From NCBI RefSeq assembly GCF_009936035.1, contig NZ_QWEO01000001.1, positions 310,001 to 374,000 on the forward strand: a DNA stretch of 64,000 nucleotides, given 5' to 3'. The position numbers and the translations under genes were made by a program. The notes beneath the pieces were generated by a model. That model saw nothing but the letters and a program-made list of their open reading frames with translations. It made no database searches and was not told the DNA's origin. Every line of letters begins with the position of its first letter. Within the stretch, counting starts at the first letter, position 1. Positions 44,014-52,802 of the stretch are shown here, in pieces. The stretch is from Neglectibacter sp. X58 (GTDB lineage Bacteria > Bacillota > Clostridia > Oscillospirales > Acutalibacteraceae).

Positions 44014-44319
44014 ATGGGAGAAGCGGAAAAAAACTGCTGCCGCTATAAGTCCTCCCCCCGCAGCCCGGAAACCCTCCGGCAACTGCAAAACCGCCTAAGC
44101 CGCATAGCAGGGCAGTTAGGGGGCATCAGCAAAATGCTGGAGGAAAACCGCTATTGCGGCGACATCCTCACCCAGGTGGCGGCTGTGGAGAGCGCCCTGC
44201 AAAGCTTTGGCTACACAGTTTTGCAGGAACACATGGAAACCTGCGTGGCAGAAGGGGTGCGGGCCGGGGATATGGAAATCCTGGAGGAGGCCCTGGGCCT
44301 GATTAAAAAACTGAAATGA
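44014..44319 (+). CDS. csoR: Copper-sensing repressor CsoR
   Basis: 101-residue all-helical tetrameric repressor. The Cu(I) ligands Cys-His-Cys are at C48 (NRYCGD), H73 and C77 (QEHMETC), the arrangement of true copper sensors rather than FrmR or RcnR. ATG at 44014 with AGAAGGGA ahead. It autoregulates through the operators at 43925-43980 and precedes copA by 11 bases. Confidence 0.95.
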   Translation: MGEAEKNCCRYKSSPRSPETLRQLQNRLSRIAGQLGGISKMLEENRYCGDILTQVAAVESALQSFGYTVLQEHMETCVAEGVRAGDMEILEEALGLIKKLK

Positions 44320-44330
44320 GGGGGTAACAT

Positions 44331-46928
44331 ATGACAACAGAGAAATTCCGCGTAACCGGCATGACCTGCGCCGCCTGCCAGGCCAATGTCACCCGCCGGG
44401 TGCAGAAGCTGTCCGGCGTGCAGGAGGTGGATGTGAGCCTGCTGAAAAACCAGATGCAGGTCACCTTTGACGAAAGCGCAGTGGCAGAAGGGGATATCTG
44501 CGCCGCTGTGACAGAGATAGGCTATGGGGCGGAACCGGCGGAGGCCCCTGCCCCAGGCGGGGACGGAAGCAGCCGGGATTTCCAGAGCCAGTGGAAAAAA
44601 CGCCAGCAGGACGCAGAGGAGGAACAGGCTGCCATGAAAAAGCGGCTTACCCTCTCGGTCATCCTGCTCGTGCCCCTCATGTACGTGGCTATGGGGTCCA
44701 TGATGGGCCTGCCTGTGCCCTCTTTCCTCATTGGCATGGAAAACGCCCTTGTTTCCGCCATGACCCAACTGCTCATCACCCTGCCCATTCTGGTGCTTAA
44801 CCGGAAGTTTTACACCGGCGGCCTGCGTTCCCTGTGGAAGCGCAGCCCCAACATGGACTCCCTGGTGGCGGTAGGCTCTGGCGCGTCCCTGCTGTATGGC
44901 ATTTTCGCCCTGTACCGCATGGCCTGGGGCTTTGGGCATGGCGATATGGCCCTTGTCCACCAATATGCCCACGACCTGTATTTTGAGTCCAGCGCCATGA
45001 TTGTCACTCTGGTAACAGTGGGCAAATATCTGGAAAGCCGCTCCAAAGCCAAAACCAGCGGCGCCTTGGACAAGCTGGTGGATTTAGCCCCTAAAACCGC
45101 CACAGTGCTGCGGGAAGGCGCAGAAACCGTTATACCTGCCCAGCAGGTGCAGGCAGGGGATATTGTGGTAATACGCCCCGGGGAGAGCCTGCCTGTAGAC
45201 GGCGTGGTGACAGAAGGCCACGGGTATGTGGATCAGTCTGCCATTACCGGAGAAAGCCTGCCTGTAGAGCGCGGCCCTGGGGATCCGGTGCTGTCCGCCA
45301 CCATAAACAAAAACGGTTCTTTTCACTTTCGCGCTTCCAAGGTGGGCGATGACACCACTCTGGCCCAAATCATCCGTCTGGTGGACGAGGCGGGCAGTAC
45401 CAAAGCGCCTATTGCCCGGCTGGCGGATAAAATCAGCGGGGTGTTCGTGCCCATCGTCATGGTCATTGCCCTGGTGACTGCCATTGTGTGGCTCATAGCT
45501 GGGCAGACCTTTGAGTTCTCCCTTTCCTGCGCCATTGCCGTTCTGGTAATTTCCTGTCCCTGCGCCTTAGGGCTTGCCACGCCGGTTGCCATTATGGTGG
45601 GCACAGGCAAGGCGGCAGAATACGGCATCCTGGTGAAGTCGGCGGAAAGCCTGGAGAACCTGCACCGGGTGGATACCATTGTACTGGATAAAACCGGCAC
45701 CCTCACCAGCGGCAAGCCTGCCGTCACGGATGTGCAGGTGCTGGACAACACTCTCTCCCCCGCCGGCTTCCTGGCTCTTGCCGCCGCTCTGGAAACAGGC
45801 AGCGAGCATCCCTTAGCCCAGGCCGTTACCGAATATGCCAAATCCCAAGGCATCACCCCCTACAAGGCGGAAGATTTTTCCGCCACTGCCGGACGGGGCG
45901 TGCAGGCTGAAATCCAAGGGGATCTGTGCCTGGCAGGCAACCTGGCTTTTCTACGGGAGCAGGGCATTGAGGCAGACAGCGCTGCGGCCCAGGGAGAATC
46001 CTTTGCCAGGCAGGGCAAAACGCCCCTGTTCTTCGTGAAAGCCGGACAGCTTGCAGGCGTTATCGCTGTGGCAGATTCCCTGCGGGAGTCCAGCCTGCGG
46101 GCAGTAGAGCGGTTCCACAAAATGGGCTTGCGGGTGGTTATGCTCACTGGGGACAACAAGGCCACCGCCCAGGCTATCCGCCAGCAGGCAGGCATTGAGG
46201 AGGCAGTTTCCGATGTGCTGCCCGCGGAAAAAGAGGCGGTTATCCGCCGCCTGCAGGGAGAAAACCGCCGGGTAGCCATGGTGGGTGACGGCATAAATGA
46301 CGCCCCCGCCCTCACCCGGGCAGACATCGGCATTGCCATCGGGGCAGGGACGGATATTGCTATCGACTCTGCCGACGTGGTGCTGATGAAGAACTCCCTG
46401 GAGGACGTATGCACTGCCATTGAACTGAGCAAGTCCGTTATCCGCAATATCCGCATGAACCTGTTCTGGGCCTTTTTCTATAACGTCCTGGGGATCCCTG
46501 TGGCGGCAGGATTGCTGTGGCCCCTGTTTGCCATCAAGCTCAGCCCTATGCTGGGTTCCGCTGCCATGAGCCTAAGCTCTGTGTGTGTGGTGGCAAACGC
46601 CCTGCGCCTACGGTTCTTTAAAGACAAGGCGCGCACCCTGGAGATACCCCCCAAAACAGCAAGCCCTATGGAAACACCCATTCTTAATACAACTGTGGAA
46701 GGAGCAAATACCATGAAAAAAGTTTTGACTGTTGAGGGCATGATGTGCGCCCACTGCCAGTCCCATGTGCAGAAAGCCCTGGAGGGCGTTGCCGGCGTTA
46801 CTGCTGTCAACGTAGATCTGGAGGCCAAAAAAGCCACTGTGGAGATGGCAGAGAATGTGGCAGATGAGCTGCTCACAGCCGCTGTTAAGGACGCAGGCTA
46901 TGAACCTGTGGACTGCAAGGCAGTGTAA
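44331..46928 (+). CDS. copA: Copper-exporting P1B-type ATPase CopA with C-terminal CopZ-like domain
   Basis: 865 residues. N-terminal metal-binding domain with GMTCAAC (10-16), eight membrane helices, SCPCALGLATP (CPC near 408), phosphorylation motif DKTGTLT (near 453), GSEHPLAQ (SEHP type, hinting at Cu(I) P1B-1) and GDGINDAPAL. Unusually, after the last helices there is a second HMA domain (795-865) with GMMCAHC, typical of the chaperone CopZ. That domain begins with an ATG (46713) preceded by AAGGAG at eight bases. Co-operonic with csoR. Confidence 0.95.
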   Translation: MTTEKFRVTGMTCAACQANVTRRVQKLSGVQEVDVSLLKNQMQVTFDESAVAEGDICAAVTEIGYGAEPAEAPAPGGDGSSRDFQSQWKKRQQDAEEEQAAMKKRLTLSVILLVPLMYVAMGSMMGLPVPSFLIGMENALVSAMTQLLITLPILVLNRKFYTGGLRSLWKRSPNMDSLVAVGSGASLLYGIFALYRMAWGFGHGDMALVHQYAHDLYFESSAMIVTLVTVGKYLESRSKAKTSGALDKLVDLAPKTATVLREGAETVIPAQQVQAGDIVVIRPGESLPVDGVVTEGHGYVDQSAITGESLPVERGPGDPVLSATINKNGSFHFRASKVGDDTTLAQIIRLVDEAGSTKAPIARLADKISGVFVPIVMVIALVTAIVWLIAGQTFEFSLSCAIAVLVISCPCALGLATPVAIMVGTGKAAEYGILVKSAESLENLHRVDTIVLDKTGTLTSGKPAVTDVQVLDNTLSPAGFLALAAALETGSEHPLAQAVTEYAKSQGITPYKAEDFSATAGRGVQAEIQGDLCLAGNLAFLREQGIEADSAAAQGESFARQGKTPLFFVKAGQLAGVIAVADSLRESSLRAVERFHKMGLRVVMLTGDNKATAQAIRQQAGIEEAVSDVLPAEKEAVIRRLQGENRRVAMVGDGINDAPALTRADIGIAIGAGTDIAIDSADVVLMKNSLEDVCTAIELSKSVIRNIRMNLFWAFFYNVLGIPVAAGLLWPLFAIKLSPMLGSAAMSLSSVCVVANALRLRFFKDKARTLEIPPKTASPMETPILNTTVEGANTMKKVLTVEGMMCAHCQSHVQKALEGVAGVTAVNVDLEAKKATVEMAENVADELLTAAVKDAGYEPVDCKAV
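46713..46928 (+). CDS. copZ: Possible separately translated copper chaperone CopZ (in-frame within copA)
   Basis: In-frame ATG at 46713 (codon 795 of copA) with the ribosome site GGAAGGAG (AAGGAG at 46699-46704). The 71-residue product MKKVLTVEGMMCAHCQ... is a complete HMA fold and has the length and start of free CopZ. Whether it is made as a separate protein, only as a CopA domain, or both is not decidable from sequence. Confidence 0.5.
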   Translation: MKKVLTVEGMMCAHCQSHVQKALEGVAGVTAVNVDLEAKKATVEMAENVADELLTAAVKDAGYEPVDCKAV

Positions 46929-46936
46929 GAAAACGC

Positions 46937-46982
46937 AAAAAGCAGAGCGGCCTGGAAAAGCTTCCAGGCCGCTCTGCTTTTT
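46937..46982 (+). terminator. Terminator of csoR-copA
   Basis: 21-bp perfect stem (46937-46957 / 46962-46982) with AAAAAGCAGAGCGGCC and its complement, AAGC loop, T run within the right arm. Confidence 0.93.
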
Positions 46983-47018
46983 ATGAGCAACCATCGTCTA
47001 AGCTGATGGTTGCTCATA
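46982..47018. repeat. Isolated inverted repeat
   Basis: 14-bp perfect arms TATGAGCAACCATC (46982-46995) / GATGGTTGCTCATA (47005-47018), nine-base loop, sandwiched between the copA and gapdh terminators. No T run; role unknown. Confidence 0.6.
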
Positions 47019-47025
47019 TAACGAA

Positions 47026-47054
47026 ACCCCCTGCGGAGCTTGTCCGCAGGGGGT
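47026..47054 (-). terminator. Terminator of gapdh
   Basis: ACCCCCTGCGGA (47026-47037) / TCCGCAGGGGGT (47043-47054); on the minus strand it is followed by TTTCGTTAT. Confidence 0.82.
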
Positions 47055-47089
47055 CCTTATTCCTACCAAAAAGGGCTTTACGCCGGTTT

Positions 47090-48103
47090 TTAGATAGAAG
47101 CGAAGTACTTAATGGTGCGCACCATCTGGCTGGTGTAGCTGTTCTCGTTGTCATACCAGGATACAACCTGTACCTGATACAGCCCGTCGCCAATCTCGGT
47201 AACCATGGTCTGGGTGGCGTCGAACAGGGAGCCATAGGTGATGCCGATGATATCGGAGGATACCAGAGGCTCTTCGGTGTAGCCGAAGGAATCGGAAGCG
47301 GCTGCCTTCATGGCGGCATTGATGCCGTCAACAGTCACGTTCTCGCCCTTGACAACGGCAACCAGCAGAGTGGTGGAGCCGGTGGGTACGGGCACGCGCT
47401 GGGCAGAGCCGATGAGCTTGCCGTTGAGTTCGGGGATAACCAGACCGATAGCCTTGGCAGCGCCGGTGGAGTTGGGAACAATGTTCACAGCAGCGGCGCG
47501 GGCGCGGCGGAGATCACCCTTGCGGTGGGGGCCGTCCAGAACCATCTGGTCGCCGGTGAAGGCATGTACAGTGGTCATGATGCCGCTCTGGATGGGAGCA
47601 TACTTGTTCAGGGTGTCGGCCATGGGAGCCAGGCAGTTGGTGGTGCAGGAAGCTGCGGAGATGATCTTGTCTTCAGCAGTCAGGGTGTTCTCGTTCACGC
47701 TGTACACGATGGTCTTGAGGTCGCTGCCAGCAGGAGCGGAGATAACAACCTTCTTGGCGCCAGCGTCGATGTGAGCCTGGGACTTTGCCAGGGAGCAATA
47801 GAAGCCGGTGCACTCCAGAACAACGTCAACGCCGATCTGGCCCCAAGGCAGATCCTTGGCATCCTTTTCAGCATAGATCTTGATGGTCTTGCCGTCTACA
47901 GTGATGGAGTCCTCGCCGGCCTCCACCTTGTCGGCCAGAGCATAGCGGCCCTGGGCAGAGTCATACTTCAGCAGATGAGCCAGCATTTTGGGGCTGGTCA
48001 GATCGTTGATAGCTACGACCTCATACCCTTCGGCGCCGAACATCTGGCGGAAAGCCAGACGGCCGATGCGGCCAAAACCATTGATTGCAACTTTAACAGA
48101 CAT
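47090..48103 (-). CDS. gap: Type I glyceraldehyde-3-phosphate dehydrogenase
   Basis: 337 residues; NAD-dependent glycolytic enzyme. [19 protein letters not shown]-binding start, [12 protein letters not shown] catalytic Cys, RVPVPTGS, and [12 protein letters not shown]. The ATG at 48103 has CAGGAGGT eight bases ahead; the longer in-frame extension has no similarity. Stands alone, without pgk or tpi neighbours. Confidence 0.97.
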   Translation of the reverse strand: MSVKVAINGFGRIGRLAFRQMFGAEGYEVVAINDLTSPKMLAHLLKYDSAQGRYALADKVEAGEDSITVDGKTIKIYAEKDAKDLPWGQIGVDVVLECTGFYCSLAKSQAHIDAGAKKVVISAPAGSDLKTIVYSVNENTLTAEDKIISAASCTTNCLAPMADTLNKYAPIQSGIMTTVHAFTGDQMVLDGPHRKGDLRRARAAAVNIVPNSTGAAKAIGLVIPELNGKLIGSAQRVPVPTGSTTLLVAVVKGENVTVDGINAAMKAAASDSFGYTEEPLVSSDIIGITYGSLFDATQTMVTEIGDGLYQVQVVSWYDNENSYTSQMVRTIKYFASI

Positions 48104-48146
48104 TGGTAAAACCTCCTGAAATTGGTATAGGGTTTTGTATACCATT

Positions 48147-48175
48147 ATTTTAATGCATTTTACACAAGAATACAA
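48147..48175 (-). promoter_or_regulatory. Promoter of gapdh
   Basis: Minus strand TTGTAT (48170-48175), 17-base spacer, TAAAAT (48147-48152). A GGTATA/TATACC inverted repeat (48124-48143) lies in the leader and might be an operator. Confidence 0.6.
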
Positions 48176-48237
48176 GAGCCAAACCAAAAAATCCCCGGAA
48201 AATTTTTGTGATTTTTTTCTCAAAGTCCTACAAAAAT

Positions 48238-48273
48238 CCGGGGCCGCAGCATTTTTTCATGCTGAAGCCCCGG
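48238..48273 (-). terminator. Terminator of the amino-acid ABC operon
   Basis: CCGGGGC (48238-48244) / GCCCCGG (48267-48273) with inner CAGCAT/ATGCTG; on the minus strand followed by ATTTTTG. Confidence 0.82.
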
Positions 48274-48330
48274 GAAGCGGTTCCATATCAGGGTTATCCG
48301 GGCAGGAAGCCTCTGTTAAAACCCTGGCCC

Positions 48331-49179
48331 TTATTCTGCCTGTGAGATATCAACCCCGAAATATTTTTCAGAGAGTTCTGTGAGGGTGCCGTCCTCTTTC
48401 AGCTCTGCCAAGGCTTTGTCCACAGCCTCCCGCAGGGTGCGGGTTTCCTCGCCTTTGCGCATGGGAATGGCAACCTGTACTGCCTCGTCGCTTAAAACGG
48501 CAATTTTAATGTCTGCGTCCGGATGGTTCTTCATGTAATCATAATACGCCACTTCGTCATTGAGGGTTGCGTCGATGCGCCCGGAAAACAGCAGTTCAAA
48601 GGTCTGGTTCAGATCGTCCACGCCAGTAACCTCCGCCCCATGGGCTTCGGCAATCTTGGCATAGGTGCTGTTCAGGGTATTGGCGGTGTGCTTGCCCTCC
48701 AGATCCTCCATGGACTTGATGTCCTCGTTTTCGTTCTTCACAATGACGGCGGTACGGTTGGCGGCATAGGGGATGCTGAAATCATACTTCTCTTTGCGCT
48801 CCTCGTCCACGCTGACGCCGTTTACCATGAGATCATAGCGGCCGGAGTCCAGGCCAGCCAGCAGGCCGTCCCATTCGCCTTCAATGAAGTTTACCTTCAC
48901 CCCCAGCTTTTCCCCGATTTTCTGGGAAACCTCTACGTCATAGCCCACCAGGTTGTCGTCCTCGTCATGGAAAGTCCAAGGCGCCCAAGTGCCCTCCATG
49001 GCTACGGTTATTTCCCCCTTTCCCTGGATTTGTGCCAGCAGATCTCCTTCTGTCCCGCCGGAGGCGGCAGAGCCTGCAGGCTCTGAGTTTGCGGAGCCTC
49101 CCTCTCCGCCGCAGGCCGCCAGGGCCAGTGTCAGGCACAGGGCCAGCAGCAGTGCCAAAAGCTTCTTCATTTTCATCAT
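48331..49179 (-). CDS. Amino-acid ABC transporter substrate-binding lipoprotein
   Basis: 282 residues. Lipoprotein signal MMKMKKLLALLLALCLTLALAAC with lipobox LAAC, Gly/Ser-rich linker, then a SBP_bac_3 (type F) fold: ITVAMEGTWAPWTFHDEDDNLVGYDVEVSQKIGEKLGVK, GLDSGRYDLMVNGVSVDEER. Captures polar amino acids or cystine outside the cell. Third gene of the operon, about 75 bases after the ATPase. Confidence 0.93.
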   Translation of the reverse strand: MMKMKKLLALLLALCLTLALAACGGEGGSANSEPAGSAASGGTEGDLLAQIQGKGEITVAMEGTWAPWTFHDEDDNLVGYDVEVSQKIGEKLGVKVNFIEGEWDGLLAGLDSGRYDLMVNGVSVDEERKEKYDFSIPYAANRTAVIVKNENEDIKSMEDLEGKHTANTLNSTYAKIAEAHGAEVTGVDDLNQTFELLFSGRIDATLNDEVAYYDYMKNHPDADIKIAVLSDEAVQVAIPMRKGEETRTLREAVDKALAELKEDGTLTELSEKYFGVDISQAE

Positions 49180-49252
49180 GGTTTCTCCTTTCTGAAATCA
49201 CAAATGGTAAATATACTATATCTCTATGGATAGCAATTTAAAACGCGGCCCG

Positions 49253-49990
49253 TTACTCCTGCCCCACCAGCCGCAGAAATTCCTGGGTGCGCTGGGAGCG
49301 GGGGCTTTGGAAAAACTCCTTGGAGGGAGCCGATTCCACCACCAGGCCGTCCTCCATAAATACCACCTGGCTGGATACATTCCTGGCAAAGCCCATTTCA
49401 TGGGTGACCACCAGCATGGTCATGCCCTCCTCTGCAAGCTGCCGCATGACAGCAAGGACTTCCCCTGTAAGCTCTGGATCCAGGGCAGAGGTAGGCTCGT
49501 CAAAGTAGATGATTTCCGGCTGTGCTGCCAGCGCCCGGGCAATGGCTACGCGCTGCTGCTGCCCGCCGGAAAGCTGGCTGGGGTAGTAATCCATCCGGTC
49601 GGAAAGGCCCACCTTTTCAAGGGCTTGCTCTGCCGTCTGCCTGGCCTGATCCTTTGGCATCTTCCGGGCAATGACCAAACCTTCCGTCACATTCTGCAGG
49701 GCAGTCTTATTCAAAAACAAATTATAATTTTGGAACACAAAGGTAGTTTTCCGGCGGATGGCGGCGATTTCCTTCTTCGTAACCTTATGTAAATCATAGG
49801 CCTGCCCATCAAACACCAGTTGGCCTGCCTGGGCGCGCTCCAGGAAATTCATGCACCGCAGCAGGGTGGTTTTGCCGGAGCCGCTGGGGCCTAAAATGGC
49901 CACCACGTCTCCCTGCTCCACCTTGATGTCTACACCTTTGAGCACTTCTGTGCCCCCAAAGGACTTCTTGATGCCCTTTACTTCCACCAT
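49253..49990 (-). CDS. Amino-acid ABC transporter ATP-binding protein
   Basis: 245 residues of the GlnQ/HisP type. Walker A GPSGSGKTTLLR, Q-loop FQNYNLF, signature LSGGQQQR, Walker B IIYFDEPTSALDPEL, H-loop VTHEM. ATG at 49990 (MVEVKGIKKSFGG); starts 13 bases inside the permease gene, as usual for this operon type. Confidence 0.95.
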   Translation of the reverse strand: MVEVKGIKKSFGGTEVLKGVDIKVEQGDVVAILGPSGSGKTTLLRCMNFLERAQAGQLVFDGQAYDLHKVTKKEIAAIRRKTTFVFQNYNLFLNKTALQNVTEGLVIARKMPKDQARQTAEQALEKVGLSDRMDYYPSQLSGGQQQRVAIARALAAQPEIIYFDEPTSALDPELTGEVLAVMRQLAEEGMTMLVVTHEMGFARNVSSQVVFMEDGLVVESAPSKEFFQSPRSQRTQEFLRLVGQE

Positions 49991-50697
49991 TTCGCCTGGG
50001 GCCTCCTTTTCGGCAGGATTATCATGGACTCTTTCGCCGTATATACACTGAGCCTCTTCTCCCCCAGCTTTTGCAGCTTTGTCAGCACCGTGGAGAACAG
50101 CAGGTAAATTATGCCTGCCTCCATATACAGGGCCAAAGGCTCGTAAGTGCGGGCAATAATGCGCTGGGTGGACATGAGCATTTCCGTTACCGTAATGGTA
50201 GACGCCAGGGAGGTGTCCTTCATCATGGCGATAAGGGAATTTGCCAAGGATGGGAAAGCTGTGCGCATAGCCTGGGGCAGCACAATGCGCCGCATGGTCT
50301 GCAAATAGGACATGCCTACGCAATAGCCCGCCTCCAACTGTCCGGCAGGCACAGCCTCCAAGGCGGCCCGGACGATTTCCGCGCAATAGGCGCCCTCGTT
50401 TAAAGAGAACACCAGCACTGCCGCCGGAAAGGGATCGATAATCACGCCCAAACCCGGCAGTCCATAAAACACCAGATAGAGCTGCAAAAGCAGGGGCGTA
50501 CCCCGGAACACCCAAATGTGAAACCTGGAAAGCTGCTTCAGCACCGGCACGCCCGCAAACTGCGCCAGGGCCATAAAAACGGCCAGCACCATGGCAAAGA
50601 AAAAGGCGATTGCTGTCAGGGGCAGGGTCATGGTCAGGCCCGGCACCAGGATTTTTGTGAAAGAATCTGACAGTATCTCCCACAGCCGCTCTGTCAT
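49978..50697 (-). CDS. Amino-acid ABC transporter permease
   Basis: 239 residues of the HisM/GlnP family with about five membrane helices. FRGTPLLLQLYLVFYGLP, AYCAEIVRAALEAVPAGQLEAG (EAA loop) and RIVLPQAMRTAFPSLANSLIAMMKDTSLASTI are diagnostic. First gene of the operon, own promoter at 50747. Confidence 0.95.
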   Translation of the reverse strand: MTERLWEILSDSFTKILVPGLTMTLPLTAIAFFFAMVLAVFMALAQFAGVPVLKQLSRFHIWVFRGTPLLLQLYLVFYGLPGLGVIIDPFPAAVLVFSLNEGAYCAEIVRAALEAVPAGQLEAGYCVGMSYLQTMRRIVLPQAMRTAFPSLANSLIAMMKDTSLASTITVTEMLMSTQRIIARTYEPLALYMEAGIIYLLFSTVLTKLQKLGEKRLSVYTAKESMIILPKRRPQAKWWK

Positions 50698-50746
50698 ACC
50701 TCGTTTCTCCCTTCGTTATAACCTCCGCCCTTGGCGGCTGGGATAA

Positions 50747-50775
50747 AGTATACCATATTACTCCACTTTATGCAA
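50747..50775 (-). promoter_or_regulatory. Sigma-A promoter of the amino-acid ABC operon
   Basis: Minus strand TTGCAT (50770-50775), 17-base spacer, TATACT (50747-50752). A small CCGCC/GGCGG hairpin (50727-50739) is in the leader. A further CTATGCC/GGGCATAG inverted repeat is at 50814-50833. Confidence 0.75.
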
Positions 50776-50847
50776 ATACCTTTTTTCTATAGTAAACCCT
50801 ACTTCAGCAAAAGAACTATGCCTATAGGGCATAGAATCTCGCATAAG

Positions 50848-50877
50848 AAAGCCGCCCCCCGCAAAGGAACGGCTTTT
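50848..50877 (-). terminator. Terminator of the BlaI-type regulator
   Basis: AAAGCCG (50848-50854) / CGGCTTTT (50870-50877); on the minus strand followed by CTTTCTTATG. Confidence 0.6.
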
Positions 50878-50908
50878 AAAACATCTTGATTTGAGGCTGA
50901 AACAAAAA

Positions 50909-51325
50909 TCAGTAGGCTGCTGTCACCTGCTCGGCCTGCTCCTCAATTTTATGGAGCACCATGGAAGCATCGTCTACCTTGGCATATTGCAGCAGGGAGC
51001 ACACAATGTCCGGAATATCCATAGGGGCAAAATTGCCGGACTGGACTATCTGCAAGGCAAAATGCTGGTTGCGGGTGAGGGTGGGCGCGTAGCTACGGGC
51101 GTGCTTCCGGCCACGGCCTGTACCATTCGTTACTTTTATGTATCCCTTCTCCAGCAGTTCGTTTACCAGAAGATGAAAGGAACTGACAGCAAACAAAGGC
51201 TCTCCCCGCTCGTTTACAGCGGCAGAGATGATCTCTGGCCTGCATAGCGGATGATCCGCCTGCCAAAGGATCTCCATAAGGATCAATTCAGAGTTTGTAA
51301 GCTGATGCGCCTTTTTTCTTTTCAT
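50909..51325 (-). CDS. BlaI/MecI/CopY-family transcriptional regulator
   Basis: 138 residues from the ATG at 51325. The winged helix is LTNSELILMEILWQADHPLCRPEIISAAV, FAVSSFHLLVNELLEKGYIKV; the C-terminal helices (FALQIVQSGNFAPMDIPDIV) would form the dimer. In this family proteolysis by BlaR1-type sensors or Cu+ relieves repression, but no beta-lactamase, BlaR1 or peptidase gene is near. Promoter at 51475 leaves a leader of about 140 bases. Confidence 0.8.
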   Translation of the reverse strand: MKRKKAHQLTNSELILMEILWQADHPLCRPEIISAAVNERGEPLFAVSSFHLLVNELLEKGYIKVTNGTGRGRKHARSYAPTLTRNQHFALQIVQSGNFAPMDIPDIVCSLLQYAKVDDASMVLHKIEEQAEQVTAAY

Positions 51326-51474
51326 AAGGGGGACAACTCCTTTGCAGCGAATAGAGAATTGCCCGGCCTGCCAGCGCCGGGCTGCCAAATCCTTCTTAAA
51401 CAGGTGGGCTACATCATTCTCCTTAGTTCCTTCCAAAAGGGATACACTTTTCCCTTTGGCATTGTCTTTGATAT

Positions 51475-51503
51475 ATTTTATAATATATTTTCGGAATTGT
51501 CAA
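51475..51503 (-). promoter_or_regulatory. Sigma-A promoter of the BlaI-type gene
   Basis: Minus strand TTGACA (51498-51503), 17-base spacer, TAAAAT (51475-51480). A downstream inverted repeat CCAAAGGGA / TCCCTTTTGG (about 51432-51458) may be the self-operator. Confidence 0.75.
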
Positions 51504-51566
51504 TGCGTTCCCCTAAAAAAACAGGTAAAAATTTTTAAAAGCAAACAGTTAATAAATACAGAAATT

Positions 51567-52652
51567 CTATCTTTTTTCGCTCATACTTTCCTGTACTCCT
51601 GCCCTGAGCTGCCGCCGGCGGTACAGGAACTGATCGGCTACAACCAGCAGCGCGCCGGCAATCACAACCAGATAGTAAGTGAAAAATCGCCACACCATTA
51701 CAGCGGCATACAGATCGTTATGGACGAAATATCCCCGGAAGTAGGACGAAAACCCGATTTCCTGAGCGCCGGAGGCGCCGGGCATGGGCATGAAAGACAC
51801 AGAAACCTGCAAAAGGCTTTGCACTGCGACAATCTCCCAATAGCTTGCGTCCTGGTATCCAAAAGCCCGGAAGATGAAAAAAATCACGCTCATTTGCAGG
51901 AAAAACTGCGGAACGGACAGCACAATCCCCCACAGGACGCTGGCTTTTTTCTCCTTGAAATTGTCGGTAAAGCTGCCAAAATCGGCCTCGAATTTGTCGA
52001 TTGTTTCCATCAGGTGGAAGCGTTCCCGCAGAAAGCGGAACCGGGAAGCCAGCCACTTGGCAAAACGGCAGATTACATGAAAGACAGGCTTGATAAACAG
52101 GGAGGCGAAAAATAGGATGGAACCGCCGTTTATCATAAGGCCCAAGACTATCAGCGGGAGAATGCCTGGGTTTTCCGCCTGAATCTTTCCGTACATCATG
52201 GCGTAAAACACAATTGAACACAACACAAAGGCGCACTGATAGCAGAAGAATTTCATCAGCAGCACAGCAGTGGAAAGGCCCACAGGTATGTTGTCCCGGC
52301 GCAGGTATGCTGCCTGCATGGGCTGCCCCCCTGTGGAGCTGGGGGTGATATAGGAATAATAAATGCCGATAAGGCCGATTTTTATGCCGCTGCCCCAACC
52401 CATAGGAATATGCTGGCTGCGCATAAGCAGGCGGATTATGCCCCCCTCAAAACCAAAAAAAATAACGGTGATGACAATCGCCAAACTGAGCCATCCCGGC
52501 GTAAGCCCAGCCATGGTGGCAAACACGTTGCCAAATTCCCGATTGAACACGCCAAACAGCACCACTGCCACAATAGTCGCGGCAATATAAAGCAGGCTCC
52601 AAGGAATACGCTTTTTCTTTTTCATGGGAGCCACCCCCTCTTTTCCTTTCAT
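51567..52652 (-). CDS. Lysylphosphatidylglycerol synthase TM-region (YbhN/UPF0104) family protein
   Basis: 361 residues, about eight membrane helices of the LPG_synthase_TM (PF03706) family: FFGFEGGIIRLLMRSQ, YYSYITPSSTGGQPMQAAYL and the C-terminal SFMPMPGASGAQEIGFSSYF motifs. Lacks the cytoplasmic aminoacyl-transferase domain of MprF, so it is more likely a lipid flippase-like or glycolipid-transport protein. The ATG at 52652 has AGGAG seven bases ahead. Confidence 0.88.
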   Translation of the reverse strand: MKGKEGVAPMKKKKRIPWSLLYIAATIVAVVLFGVFNREFGNVFATMAGLTPGWLSLAIVITVIFFGFEGGIIRLLMRSQHIPMGWGSGIKIGLIGIYYSYITPSSTGGQPMQAAYLRRDNIPVGLSTAVLLMKFFCYQCAFVLCSIVFYAMMYGKIQAENPGILPLIVLGLMINGGSILFFASLFIKPVFHVICRFAKWLASRFRFLRERFHLMETIDKFEADFGSFTDNFKEKKASVLWGIVLSVPQFFLQMSVIFFIFRAFGYQDASYWEIVAVQSLLQVSVSFMPMPGASGAQEIGFSSYFRGYFVHNDLYAAVMVWRFFTYYLVVIAGALLVVADQFLYRRRQLRAGVQESMSEKR

Positions 52653-52802
52653 AGCCACTCTCCTCTTAGAATCTGTTTCTATGGAGAATTATAGCACAGC
52701 CCATTTTCCCTGTAAACCTTGCTAAGAAAAACGTAAGAAACAGCGTTGCGGCACAGGCTGTTCCAAGGCTGGGCTTTGAAATGCGCAGGTAATATTGCCG
52801 TG

